A stretch of DNA of 18,342 nt from an uncultured Bacteroidaceae bacterium (GTDB taxonomy: Bacteria; Bacteroidota; Bacteroidia; Bacteroidales; Bacteroidaceae), in contig CAJGCJ010000026.1 of assembly GCA_904501775.1 (NCBI GenBank), positions 1 through 18,342 on the forward strand. Reading direction: 5' to 3'. Positions 7,759 to 15,155 of the stretch are shown piece by piece. Made by a program: the position numbers and the translations under genes. Numbering within the stretch: position 1 is the first letter of the stretch; the number at the start of each line of letters is the position of its first letter. The notes under the pieces are model-generated. The model did not search any database, was not told the origin of the DNA, and worked only from the letters and a program-made list of their open reading frames with translations.

Positions 7759-8829
7759 ATGGAAAAGATAAACAGAATACTCGTACTTCTTGTAATAATT
7801 GCATTCGGACAGTATGCCATGGCACAGCCACCGGCACGCAAACAAGAGCAGAACAAGAGCAAGAGTAACGAAACACAGGTGTACGAAGTTCCATTGTCAG
7901 AAAGAGCAAAGAGCCAATATCCCAAGACCGAGACACCAGAGGATGTCGTGTGGAAACGCGATGTATACAGGACACTCGACCTTCAAAAGGAGAAGAACGC
8001 CTCGCTCTACTACCCGGTTCAGCCTATCGGAAAGAGCATGAACCTTTTCACATACATCTTCCGTCACATTCTCGACAACTCAATAACTGCATACGACTAC
8101 AACATCGACGGTTACGAGAATTTCACAGAAGAGCACAAGGTAGAGCCCCGCGAACTGCTCGAGAACCACGGTATATATTACGAGTTCACCGAAGATAGCG
8201 TGCTTGTGGTAAACCCCAGCGACATGCCCACAAACGAGGTGCTCAGCTACTACATAAAAGAGAGCCACTACTACGACCAGCGCACATCGACCTACAACCA
8301 CAGGGTGGTTGCAATCTGCCCGGTGCTCCACCGTACCGGAGAGTATGGCAACGAGACCACAAAATTCCCCTTGTTCTGGCTCAAGTATGATGAAATAGCT
8401 CCATTGCTGTCATTGCAGACCGTAATGTCGAGCAGTTACAACAACGTATCTACAATGAGCCTTGACGACTATTTCACAAAGCACTGCTACGAAGGCGAGA
8501 TATACAAGACTGTCAACTTGCGCAACCTCGCGATAAACCAGTATTGCAAGGACTCGGTTGCAGTGAAGAAAGAGCAAGCCAAGATAGAAGGCGAACTTGA
8601 AGCCTTCCGTAAAGGTTTGTGGAACACACCGCAACCCAAACTCGAGGCTACAACCGATTCAATAGCAACAGACTCTATAGCCACACCAAAAGAGGAGAAG
8701 AGCAAAGAGAAAAAGAGCACACGCACTACACGCAAGAAAAAAGAGAATACAGCAAAAGCCAAAAAAGAGAAAAGCAAATCGGGTGGCAGCCCATCGACAA
8801 AGGTATCTGTACGCCGCCAAAGAAGATAA
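7759..8829 (+). CDS. porN: Type IX secretion periplasmic ring protein PorN (GldN homologue) with basic C-terminal tail
   Basis: This 356-residue protein has a signal peptide (hydrophobic 8-18, probable cleavage AMA|Q at 22/23) and a GldN/PorN domain at about 60-280. Typical segments are VVWKRDVYRTLDL, NASLYYPVQPIGKSMNLFTY, ITAYDYNIDGYENF and YIKESHYYDQRTSTYNHRVV. PorN binds PorK to make the ring-shaped complex anchored at the outer membrane and contacts PorM. After residue about 288 the sequence becomes low complexity for 68 residues: a doubled TDSIA unit, then a run dominated by Lys, Arg, Ser and Thr (about 15 Lys and 6 Arg), ending VSVRRQRR. The tail looks disordered and strongly basic. It is the last gene of porPKLMN; no strong terminator follows, only a 4-bp hairpin (AGCG/CGCT) near 8850. 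Confidence 0.93.
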   Translation: MEKINRILVLLVIIAFGQYAMAQPPARKQEQNKSKSNETQVYEVPLSERAKSQYPKTETPEDVVWKRDVYRTLDLQKEKNASLYYPVQPIGKSMNLFTYIFRHILDNSITAYDYNIDGYENFTEEHKVEPRELLENHGIYYEFTEDSVLVVNPSDMPTNEVLSYYIKESHYYDQRTSTYNHRVVAICPVLHRTGEYGNETTKFPLFWLKYDEIAPLLSLQTVMSSSYNNVSTMSLDDYFTKHCYEGEIYKTVNLRNLAINQYCKDSVAVKKEQAKIEGELEAFRKGLWNTPQPKLEATTDSIATDSIATPKEEKSKEKKSTRTTRKKKENTAKAKKEKSKSGGSPSTKVSVRRQRR

Positions 8830-8885
8830 ACAGAACAGAAAAACATAAAGCGAAACAACGCTATCCGATATTTTTACATAATAAT

Positions 8886-8917
8886 TTGTTTAAATATCAA
8901 TAAAATAATTATTTTTG
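8886..8917 (+). promoter_or_regulatory. Bacteroidetes-type promoter for the small beta-barrel gene
   Basis: TTG at 8886-8888 (inside TTTG) is followed after 21 nt by TATTTTTG at 8910-8917, a full match to TAnnTTTG. It lies 82 nt upstream of the start at 9000, leaving a leader of roughly 75 nt. The end of the -7 element overlaps the left arm of the dyad at 8915-8943. Confidence 0.7.
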
Positions 8918-8943
8918 CGCAGTCCGGCTTACGGATTGCGCAA
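8915..8943 (+). promoter_or_regulatory. 12-bp dyad (hairpin or operator) overlapping the promoter and start site
   Basis: The left arm TTGCGCAGTCCG (8915-8926) and right arm CGGATTGCGCAA (8932-8943) pair over 12 positions with one G-T wobble around the 5-base loop GCTTA. It overlaps the end of the -7 element, and transcription probably starts inside it. No T-run follows on either strand, so it is not an intrinsic terminator. A repressor operator or the 5' end hairpin of an mRNA are the likelier readings. Confidence 0.6.
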
Positions 8944-8999
8944 ACTTATTTAACAACGCAAACGTTTTTGAAATAATAACCTACAAAAAACACAAACTT

Positions 9000-9602
9000 A
9001 TGAAAAAGATTTTCGGATTAATTTTTGCTCTATGCCTTATTGCAACTATCCCCGCAAGCGCACAGTTGAAGTTCGGTATTAAGGCCGGTACAAACCTTAC
9101 AGGCAGCCCCAGCGACATGAAAGGCGATACAGAGGGTTACACAGGTTTCTTTGTTGGCCCAATGGCAAAATTCACATTGCCTATCGTTGGTCTTGGTCTT
9201 GAGGCCGATGTTCTATATTCACAAAGCGGTGCCGAGCTTGGTGGCGACAAGGTAAAGAAACAGAGTATCGAGATTCCCGTATATCTTCGTTACGACCTTG
9301 CACTTCCCGTTATCAGCAACGTAGCAGTACCTTTCATCGCAGTAGGTCCACAATTCGGATTCACAATCGGAGACTCTGAAAAGGATTGGAAGGATGTAGC
9401 ACGTTTCGAATACAAGAAGAGCCAGCTGAGCCTAAACCTTGGTATCGGTGCGGTACTTTTGAACCATGTTCAGGCACATGTAAACTACAACATCGCAATG
9501 GGTAACACCAGCGAGTATTCAAAGTTTACAGATGGTGCTTGGAATGTAATGACAAAGTCAAAGACAAATACTTGGCAAATATCAGTAGCATATCTTTTCT
9601 AA
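9000..9602 (+). CDS. Small secreted outer-membrane beta-barrel protein (OMP_b-brl-like porin family)
   Basis: This 200-residue protein has a signal peptide (MKK, hydrophobic 5-17, probable cleavage ASA|Q at 21/22). The rest is a regular succession of amphipathic strands: LKFGIKAGTNLTG, GYTGFFVGPMAKFTL, GLGLEADVLYSQSGAEL, SIEIPVYLRYDLA, VPFIAVGPQFGFTIG, SLNLGIGAVL, VQAHVNYNIAMG and a terminal TWQISVAYLF ending in Phe, the typical Bam-recognition end. This fits an eight-stranded barrel of the outer-membrane beta-barrel family common in Bacteroidetes. PorT of the type IX system belongs to the same broad superfamily, but I see nothing that makes this PorT rather than a generic member. It lies 170 bp after porN with its own promoter and is followed by a strong terminator, so it is a separate single-gene transcript. 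The substrate or role is unknown. Confidence 0.85.
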   Translation: MKKIFGLIFALCLIATIPASAQLKFGIKAGTNLTGSPSDMKGDTEGYTGFFVGPMAKFTLPIVGLGLEADVLYSQSGAELGGDKVKKQSIEIPVYLRYDLALPVISNVAVPFIAVGPQFGFTIGDSEKDWKDVARFEYKKSQLSLNLGIGAVLLNHVQAHVNYNIAMGNTSEYSKFTDGAWNVMTKSKTNTWQISVAYLF

Positions 9603-9625
9603 TATAAAGGATAAAACAAAACACA

Positions 9626-9662
9626 ACCGATAGGGAGCAGTGCCCCCTGTCGGTTTCTTTTT
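9626..9662 (+). terminator. Strong intrinsic terminator after the beta-barrel gene
   Basis: ACCGATAGGG (9626-9635) pairs with CCCTGTCGGT (9645-9654) through ten pairs including one wobble. After one A-C mismatch there are two more GC pairs around an AGT loop. TTTCTTTTT follows to 9662. It lies 24 nt after the stop at 9602 and only 6 nt before the next start codon. Confidence 0.85.
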
Positions 9663-9668
9663 AAGAAG

Positions 9669-10862
9669 ATGGAAAATAGTCTTATATCACTACTCGAAGG
9701 ATTGGGATTGGAGAAAAGCAGTATCGGACCCATGTATTGGATTATTGTAATACTTGGTATAATACTGCTGCTTCTTGGCAGTAATTTTATATGCCAAAGA
9801 ATCATTATCCCCATAGTAAACATAGTTACAAAGAAAACCAGCACCACATGGGACGAAATCCTGCTTAACAAAAAGACACTGAAGAGCACATGTAACCTTA
9901 TTGTAGCAATAATCATAACTGCACTGCTGCCAATAATAGTAGATAAGAATACAGCACTCTACATCATTGTATCAAAAGCTATATGGGTTTACATTATATT
10001 ACTCTTCATAATGGTAATATGCTCGCTTCTCTCTTCGCTGTATATAATATCAAGCAGTGCGGAAAAGACAAGAAACCACACGTTGCAGGGAGTCTTCCAG
10101 ATGCTTAAGATTGCAACCATATTCATTGGAATAATTATAATTGCAAGTATCGTTATAGACAAGGATCCCATGAAACTGCTTGCCGGACTTGGTGCATCGG
10201 CAGCAGTACTCATGTTGGTGTTCAAAGACAGCATTATGGGACTTGTTGCAGGCGTGCAGCTCTCGGCAAACGACATGCTGCGTCCGGGCGACTGGATTAC
10301 CATGCCCAAATATGACGCCGACGGTTTTGTCATCGATGTCACCCTGACCACCGTTAAAGTGCGCAACTGGGACAATACAATAAGCACAATACCGCCTTAC
10401 GCTCTTGTCAGCGACTCGTTCCAGAACTGGCGGGGAATGTGGGACAGCGGTGGCAGACGAATCAAGCGTTCAATATTCATAGATATGAACAGCATTGCGT
10501 TCTGTAGCGACGACAAACGCAAGGAACTTATAGAAAAAGGGTACCTAGGCAGTGATAAAGATGAAAAGATTGTAAACCTCACCGCATTCCGCGAGTGGTT
10601 GGAGGAGTGGCTGCGCAACCACCCATCTGTAAATAAAAATATGATTATAATGGTGCGTCAGCTGCAGCCGACACCACAAGGATTGCCTTTGGAGCTCTAT
10701 TTCTTCTTCGATGGTACAAACTGGGTTCCTTACGAGCATCTTCAATCTGAGATTTTTGAATACGTATTTGCAGTGCTTCCCGAATTCGGACTAAAAGGAT
10801 TCCAAGCTCCTGCCGGCAGCGACTTTTCGGACATCAGACGCACACCTGTAAATACACATTAA
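9669..10862 (+). CDS. MscS-family mechanosensitive ion channel, YbdG-like
   Basis: This 397-residue membrane protein has hydrophobic helices at about 22-42, 74-92, 97-128 and 146-164, then the MscS pore helix region 171-200. That region is rich in Gly and Ala (LLAGLGASAAVLML...MGLVAGVQLSANDMLRPGDWI). The following beta domain contains ADGFVIDVTLTTVKVRNWDN and TIPPYALVSDSFQNWRGM. The SGGRRIKRSI segment (260-269) resembles the YbdG/miniconductance subgroup, whose E. coli member has a similar length (about 415). The channel opens when membrane tension rises in hypo-osmotic shock and releases small solutes. An AAGAAG sequence just before the ATG may act as ribosome binding site, which partly decides this start. 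The start follows directly on the terminator of the previous gene, so transcription may depend on readthrough or on an unseen promoter. Several helices are Ile-rich. Confidence 0.92.
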   Translation: MENSLISLLEGLGLEKSSIGPMYWIIVILGIILLLLGSNFICQRIIIPIVNIVTKKTSTTWDEILLNKKTLKSTCNLIVAIIITALLPIIVDKNTALYIIVSKAIWVYIILLFIMVICSLLSSLYIISSSAEKTRNHTLQGVFQMLKIATIFIGIIIIASIVIDKDPMKLLAGLGASAAVLMLVFKDSIMGLVAGVQLSANDMLRPGDWITMPKYDADGFVIDVTLTTVKVRNWDNTISTIPPYALVSDSFQNWRGMWDSGGRRIKRSIFIDMNSIAFCSDDKRKELIEKGYLGSDKDEKIVNLTAFREWLEEWLRNHPSVNKNMIIMVRQLQPTPQGLPLELYFFFDGTNWVPYEHLQSEIFEYVFAVLPEFGLKGFQAPAGSDFSDIRRTPVNTH

Positions 10863-10876
10863 ATTACCCCTTTCTT

Positions 10877-10919
10877 CCGCTTCTGCTTTAAACAAATAAT
10901 ACAATAAAGGCAGAAGCGG
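10877..10919 (+). terminator. Hairpin after the mechanosensitive channel gene, probable terminator
   Basis: CCGCTTCTGC (10877-10886) pairs perfectly with GCAGAAGCGG (10910-10919); the pairing continues TTTA/TAAA past one bulged G around a 14-nt loop. Downstream sequence is T-rich (TTATTCTTCTCTTTT) but has no continuous U-tract, so termination efficiency is uncertain. It begins 14 nt after the stop codon. Confidence 0.55.
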
Positions 10920-11100
10920 TTACATTATTCTTCTCTTTTATTAAGGTATATTCGTATGCTTGTGATATTCAGTTTCTGCTATTAACCAAGTTTTGACAGA
11001 TAATCCCATTCCTCTTTTTTGTGCATAAGTTAATATGGAAACATTCTGCAAGTTACAGGCAAAATAACTATCTTCGCAATTGGAATAATAAGATAGAAAG
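10920..11100. other. Intergenic region before priA, with weak promoter-like motif and a short unexplained open frame
   Basis: TATCTTCG at 11069-11076 matches the -7 consensus at 7 of 8 positions and lies 24 nt before the priA start; a CTG at 11046-11048 lies 20 nt upstream of it as a poor -33. On the minus strand a frame open from within priA down to 10941 encodes protein-like sequence (AQKRGMGLSVKTW, residues about 69-81 of that frame). It has no start codon outside priA supported by context. It may be a remnant of a lost gene; I do not call it a gene. Confidence 0.35.
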
Positions 11101-13335
11101 ATGCCACTGTTTGCCGATGTAATATTGCCGTTACCGTTAGCCGACACCTTTACATACAGCGTACCAAAGGAGTTGGGGAGCCTTATCCGGGAAGGATGCA
11201 GGGTCAGCGTACCATTAGGCAAAAGCAAGCATTATACGGCATTGGTCTCAAGGATACACGACAACGAGCCCACCGAATATACCGTACGCCCCATAACCGA
11301 ACTCCTTGACGAGAGCCCCATCCTGCTCCCCACACAAACAAAATTATGGGAGTGGATAAGTCGTTATTATATGTGCAGCATGGGCGAGATATTCAAGGCT
11401 GCAGTACCGCAGGGACTGAAAGGCGAATTCAAGCCCAAGATGGAACAGCGCATACGCCTTACAGCACGATACAACAACGCAACAGCCCTCAACCTTATAC
11501 AACAGTCGCTGTCGCGTGCGCCACGTCAGCAACGCCTGCTGAACACCTATCTGCAATTGACATCTGGCGGAGGGGAGATATCAAAGCACAAACTTATTGA
11601 GGAGGCCGATGTATCGCCTAACATCTGCAAGGAACTCATTGACAAGGCCATATTCGAAAGCTACGAGGTGGAGATAGGACGACTTTCGAATAACACAACA
11701 CCTGTTACACCACAGAACAGCTTAAACGAAGCACAGGCTGAAGCGCTTGAGAAAATAGAGGATAGTTTTGCCACAAAAAATGTGACACTGTTGCATGGAG
11801 TAACATCTGCCGGAAAGACCGAAGTATATATACACCTTATAACAAAAGCCATAGAGAGTGGCAAACAGGTACTTTACATGCTGCCCGAGATAGCCCTCAC
11901 AAAACAGATTATAGAACGTTTGCGCCGCGTATTCGGCAACCGCATCGGGTTGTACCACTCCAAATTCTCGGATGCCGAACGTGTCGAAATATGGAAAAAA
12001 CAGTTGAGCGACACCCCCTACGACATAATATTGGGAGTGCGTTCTTCCATGTTTCTTCCGTTCAAGAATTTAGGGCTTGTTATAGTTGACGAGGAGCATG
12101 AGAACAGCTACAAACAACAGGAGCCGGCACCACGTTACAATGCACGCAATGCCGCCATGGTACTTGCATCATATTTTGGGGCAAAGACACTGCTTGGTAC
12201 CGCTACCCCGTCGATAGACACCTATTACAACGCAACAACCGGGAAATATGGACTTGTAAACCTGAACAGACGTTTCCGCTCGGTGCAGATGCCCGACATT
12301 GAGATACTCGACCTTCAAGACCTGTCGCGCCGCAAGCAGATAACAGGCCCCTTCACCGACCCGCTTACCGAGGCGATAGGCAAGGCCCTGAGCGACAAGA
12401 AACAGGTTATTCTGTTCCAGAACCGTCGGGGCTACTCGCCTCTTATGGAGTGTAGAAACTGTGGATGGGTGCCACGCTGCAAGCACTGCGACGTGAGCCT
12501 TACACTACACAAGAATGCCGGCAAGCTGACATGTCACTACTGCGGATATACCATACCTGCACCAAAGATATGTCCCAACTGCGAAGAGAACAATTTTATT
12601 AACCTTGGCTATGGCACTGAAAAGATAGAAGACGACTTGCTGAAGATATTTCCCAATGCACGCACCGCACGCATGGACCTTGACACAACACGTACACGTA
12701 CAGCATACGAAGGCATAATAAATGACTTTCAAGAAGGGAAGACCGACATCCTAATAGGTACACAGATGGTATCTAAAGGACTCGACTTTGAGAACGTGGC
12801 AGTTGTAGGAATATTGAATGCCGACACTCTTCTCAACTACCCCGACTTCAGATCGGCCGAGCGTGCTTTTCAGCTTATGGCACAGGTTGCAGGACGCGCC
12901 GGAAGAGGTAACGGACAGGGCAAAGTGTACATACAGACAAGACAGCCCGACAATCCCATAATTCCACTCATCGTACAAAACGACTATAAACAGTTTTACA
13001 ACAACCAATTAGCAGAGAGGATGCTATTCCACTACCCTCCCTACTATCGATTGGTATATGTATACATGAAACACCGCGACATACATCTGCTCGAAGAGTT
13101 CTCGGAGATTGTAGGAGAACGAATGCGCCAACTGTTCGATTATCGCGTGCTTGGCCCCGATTTACCCCCTGTCGCGCGTGTACAACAACAATACATACGC
13201 AAAATTGTACTTAAAGTAGAGAACAACCTGTCGCAATACATAATAAACGACACCCTGATAGCACTACAGAACGAACTGCAGGACAACAAACGCTACAAGG
13301 CAGTAACAATGTTCTACGATGTAGACCCACTATAA
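11101..13335 (+). CDS. priA: Primosomal protein N' (replication restart helicase PriA)
   Basis: This 744-residue protein is full length for PriA. The N-terminal 3'-DNA-end-binding domain starts at once with FADVILPLPLADTFTYSVP, the usual opening, which supports the start at 11101. The helicase core has Walker A GVTSAGKT (233-240) and the Walker B box DEEH (330-333), followed by LLGTATPS. A zinc-binding insertion carries eight cysteines in four CxxC-type pairs: C451/C454, C460/C463, C478/C481 and C491/C494. The later helicase motifs IGTQMVSKGLDFENV and QVAGRAGRG are intact. PriA recognises stalled forks and D-loops and reloads the replicative helicase. The gene stands alone: 238 bp separate it from the channel gene, and it converges on the minus-strand TlpA-like gene with only 18 bp between stops and no evident terminator there. 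Confidence 0.96.
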   Translation: MPLFADVILPLPLADTFTYSVPKELGSLIREGCRVSVPLGKSKHYTALVSRIHDNEPTEYTVRPITELLDESPILLPTQTKLWEWISRYYMCSMGEIFKAAVPQGLKGEFKPKMEQRIRLTARYNNATALNLIQQSLSRAPRQQRLLNTYLQLTSGGGEISKHKLIEEADVSPNICKELIDKAIFESYEVEIGRLSNNTTPVTPQNSLNEAQAEALEKIEDSFATKNVTLLHGVTSAGKTEVYIHLITKAIESGKQVLYMLPEIALTKQIIERLRRVFGNRIGLYHSKFSDAERVEIWKKQLSDTPYDIILGVRSSMFLPFKNLGLVIVDEEHENSYKQQEPAPRYNARNAAMVLASYFGAKTLLGTATPSIDTYYNATTGKYGLVNLNRRFRSVQMPDIEILDLQDLSRRKQITGPFTDPLTEAIGKALSDKKQVILFQNRRGYSPLMECRNCGWVPRCKHCDVSLTLHKNAGKLTCHYCGYTIPAPKICPNCEENNFINLGYGTEKIEDDLLKIFPNARTARMDLDTTRTRTAYEGIINDFQEGKTDILIGTQMVSKGLDFENVAVVGILNADTLLNYPDFRSAERAFQLMAQVAGRAGRGNGQGKVYIQTRQPDNPIIPLIVQNDYKQFYNNQLAERMLFHYPPYYRLVYVYMKHRDIHLLEEFSEIVGERMRQLFDYRVLGPDLPPVARVQQQYIRKIVLKVENNLSQYIINDTLIALQNELQDNKRYKAVTMFYDVDPL

Positions 13336-13353
13336 ACAAAATGGGATATAGAT

Positions 13354-14448
13354 TTATTTCAGTAGCTCGGAAAGCCTCTCGGCAACACGCACAGCAGGCT
13401 CTCCTCGCATAATAATCTTTCCTTCGGAATCTATCAATATAAGTGTCGGAATACTCTCCACTCCATAGGCTGAAGCAACCTCGGCACTGCCACCCGCAAC
13501 ATCGCACAGCTGCACCCACTGCATGCCAAGCGACGATACACCCTCTTTCCACTCCTCGATGCTGCTGTCTACCGAGAGCGAGACTACCGCAACACCACTC
13601 TTCTTATAATCGTTGTATATCTTCCTTATTACCGGCATCTCTTGACGGCAGGGAGCACACCAACTTGCCCAGAAGTCGAGCAGCGTATAACGGTTCTTTG
13701 TTATGATATCGGACAGGAGTACTTTATTTCCGTCTGCATCGGGCAGTTCGAAGTTTATGTATGTACCACCCACCGACGTGGCCATTGCGCGCATTTTACG
13801 CGAAGCCTCATCCTTCACCCTCTCATACATTGCCACGAATAGCTTGTCGTGCAGGTGTCGGGGCACCATCGACATCAGGGAGTATATCTCGTCGGGCGAA
13901 AAATAATCCTCGCTTTGTGTAAGCAGAAAGGCACCGAGAGCGTTATCCATATTACCGCCTATGGTCCTTTGCAGCATCTCAACAAAATCGGCTTTAGCAG
14001 CAGCCACACACAACTGTATGCTGTCGCGTTGTGATGCAGTCATTGAGGGTGTCCCGTTGATAAAATCAATTATAGACTCCATACGACGTCCCATTACATC
14101 GCGCTTGTCGTAGAAGTGTTGCAACTGTTTATTCAATGTGCTACCTCCGCGCCTCATTCCATTGCCGAGTATGACATCTGTCCTGCCGTTCTCAATAACA
14201 ATAGGACCGCCATCGAGCTCAACAGAAGATATAAGCATACGCACTACCGGAGTATCCGCCTTTCCGCTGAACGAGAACAGTCCGTCACGCACAACTGCCG
14301 AGTCGATGGGAGTAAAGAACTCATCTATGGCTGTGATGTATAGCTTTGTCCCGTCGGCAGCGCCTTCGTATGAACCTTTTATTCGGTACTTGTCGCCACT
14401 GCATGATGCAATAAACAATACAATCAAAAGCAGAAACACTTTTCTCAT
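13354..14448 (-). CDS. Thioredoxin-fold lipoprotein, DUF4369 plus TlpA/AhpC-TSA domain
   Basis: From the preferred start at 14448 the protein has 364 residues. It begins MRKVFLLLIVLFIASC, a lipoprotein signal with lipidated Cys at 16. An ATG at 14469 in the same frame would add seven residues and overlap the engB end; the signal-peptide layout favours 14448. Residues about 22-105 form a DUF4369-type beta domain (GSYEGAADGTKLYI, IDSAVVRDGLFSFSG), then a helical linker, then a C-terminal thioredoxin domain from about 227. This holds DFWASWCAPCRQEMP (active-site C264 and C267) and the cis-Pro segment SIPTLILID. Such proteins act as extracytoplasmic thiol-disulfide reductants in Bacteroidetes; the substrate is unknown. 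The gene lies 7 nt downstream of engB and is very probably cotranscribed with it. Confidence 0.9.
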   Translation of the reverse strand: MRKVFLLLIVLFIASCSGDKYRIKGSYEGAADGTKLYITAIDEFFTPIDSAVVRDGLFSFSGKADTPVVRMLISSVELDGGPIVIENGRTDVILGNGMRRGGSTLNKQLQHFYDKRDVMGRRMESIIDFINGTPSMTASQRDSIQLCVAAAKADFVEMLQRTIGGNMDNALGAFLLTQSEDYFSPDEIYSLMSMVPRHLHDKLFVAMYERVKDEASRKMRAMATSVGGTYINFELPDADGNKVLLSDIITKNRYTLLDFWASWCAPCRQEMPVIRKIYNDYKKSGVAVVSLSVDSSIEEWKEGVSSLGMQWVQLCDVAGGSAEVASAYGVESIPTLILIDSEGKIIMRGEPAVRVAERLSELLK

Positions 14449-14455
14449 TATCATT

Positions 14456-15061
14456 TTATAATGACTCATTTATATCATATATATACTCGAGCAACTCAGT
14501 GCGGCCCATTGCAGTCTCGGAAGATGTCACAAAAATAGGGGGCAGCTCCTCCCACTGCTCAAGCAATTTGCCCTTATAGCTCTTAATATTGTTAGCCAGC
14601 TGGGTCTTCTTCAATTTATCGGCCTTTGTGAAAACAATTGCAAAGGGTACAGAGTTTTCGCCCAGCCACTCGAAAAACTCCAGATCTATCAGTTGTGGCG
14701 CGTGACGCGAGTCGACAAGAACAAACAAAAGGGTCATCTGCTCCCTGTCAAGCACATATGACGATATTATATGTTCCAATTTCTCGGTTTGCGACTTGCT
14801 GCGCTTGGCATATCCGTAACCGGGAAGGTCAACAAGATACCACTCGTCGTTCACTATGAAATGGTTTATGAGCAAGGTCTTTCCCGGCATAGAGGAGGTC
14901 ATAGCCAGCTTGGTCTGTCGGGTGAGCATATTTATAAGACTCGATTTACCGACATTGGAACGGCCGATGAACGCATACTCGGGTTTACCATCTGTAGGGC
15001 ATTTCGCTATGTCGGAGTTGCTTATGACAAAGCGTGCCGATTTTATATCTTTATTCTTCAT
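14456..15061 (-). CDS. engB: Ribosome biogenesis GTP-binding protein EngB/YsxC
   Basis: This 201-residue protein is the typical length for the EngB/YihA/YsxC GTPases. It has the G1 loop GRSNVGKS (33-40), the switch-I region around MTSSMPGKT, G3 DLPGYGYAKRSK (78-89, the family signature with the Y-G-Y-A run), G4 TKADK (145-149) and G5 SSETA (180-184). EngB is an essential GTPase that assists assembly of the large ribosomal subunit. It is first in a minus-strand pair with the TlpA-like lipoprotein gene and divergent from recR across 94 bp. On the minus strand TATATTCG at 15093-15086, a 7 of 8 match to the -7 consensus, lies 24 nt upstream of the start. Confidence 0.96.
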   Translation of the reverse strand: MKNKDIKSARFVISNSDIAKCPTDGKPEYAFIGRSNVGKSSLINMLTRQTKLAMTSSMPGKTLLINHFIVNDEWYLVDLPGYGYAKRSKSQTEKLEHIISSYVLDREQMTLLFVLVDSRHAPQLIDLEFFEWLGENSVPFAIVFTKADKLKKTQLANNIKSYKGKLLEQWEELPPIFVTSSETAMGRTELLEYIYDINESL

Positions 15062-15085
15062 TATGCTTTATAATACAATTTGTTG

Positions 15086-15093
15086 CGAATATA
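15086..15093 (-). promoter_or_regulatory. Putative -7 element for engB (TAnnTTCG variant)
   Basis: The minus strand reads TATATTCG, one base off TAnnTTTG. CTG lies 20 nt upstream in place of the usual TTG. It is 24 nt from the engB start codon. Confidence 0.35.
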
Positions 15094-15138
15094 ATGCTTT
15101 CTTTCGTTAAAAACAGCCGTATATCTCCAATTTTTCAG

Positions 15139-15146
15139 TATCTTCG
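15139..15146 (+). promoter_or_regulatory. Putative -7 element for the recR operon (TAnnTTCG variant)
   Basis: TATCTTCG lies only 9 nt upstream of the recR ATG. No TTG is present at the expected -33 spacing. If it is the real promoter, the mRNA would be almost leaderless. Confidence 0.3.
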
Positions 15147-15155
15147 CACCCGATT

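Noticed and set aside
8848..8865. Terminator hairpin for the por operon (AGCG/CGCT)
   Set aside because: A 4-bp stem and an interrupted T-rich stretch are too weak to call.
8915..8943. Intrinsic terminator after porN
   Set aside because: The hairpin is strong, but no T-run follows on either strand and it overlaps a consensus promoter element.
9000..9602. PorT of the type IX system
   Set aside because: Only the general small beta-barrel pattern and proximity to porN support it. Separate promoter and lack of PorT-specific features leave it as a generic outer-membrane protein.
13336..13353. Bidirectional terminator between priA and the TlpA-like gene
   Set aside because: The 18-bp convergent gap shows no inverted repeat or T-run.
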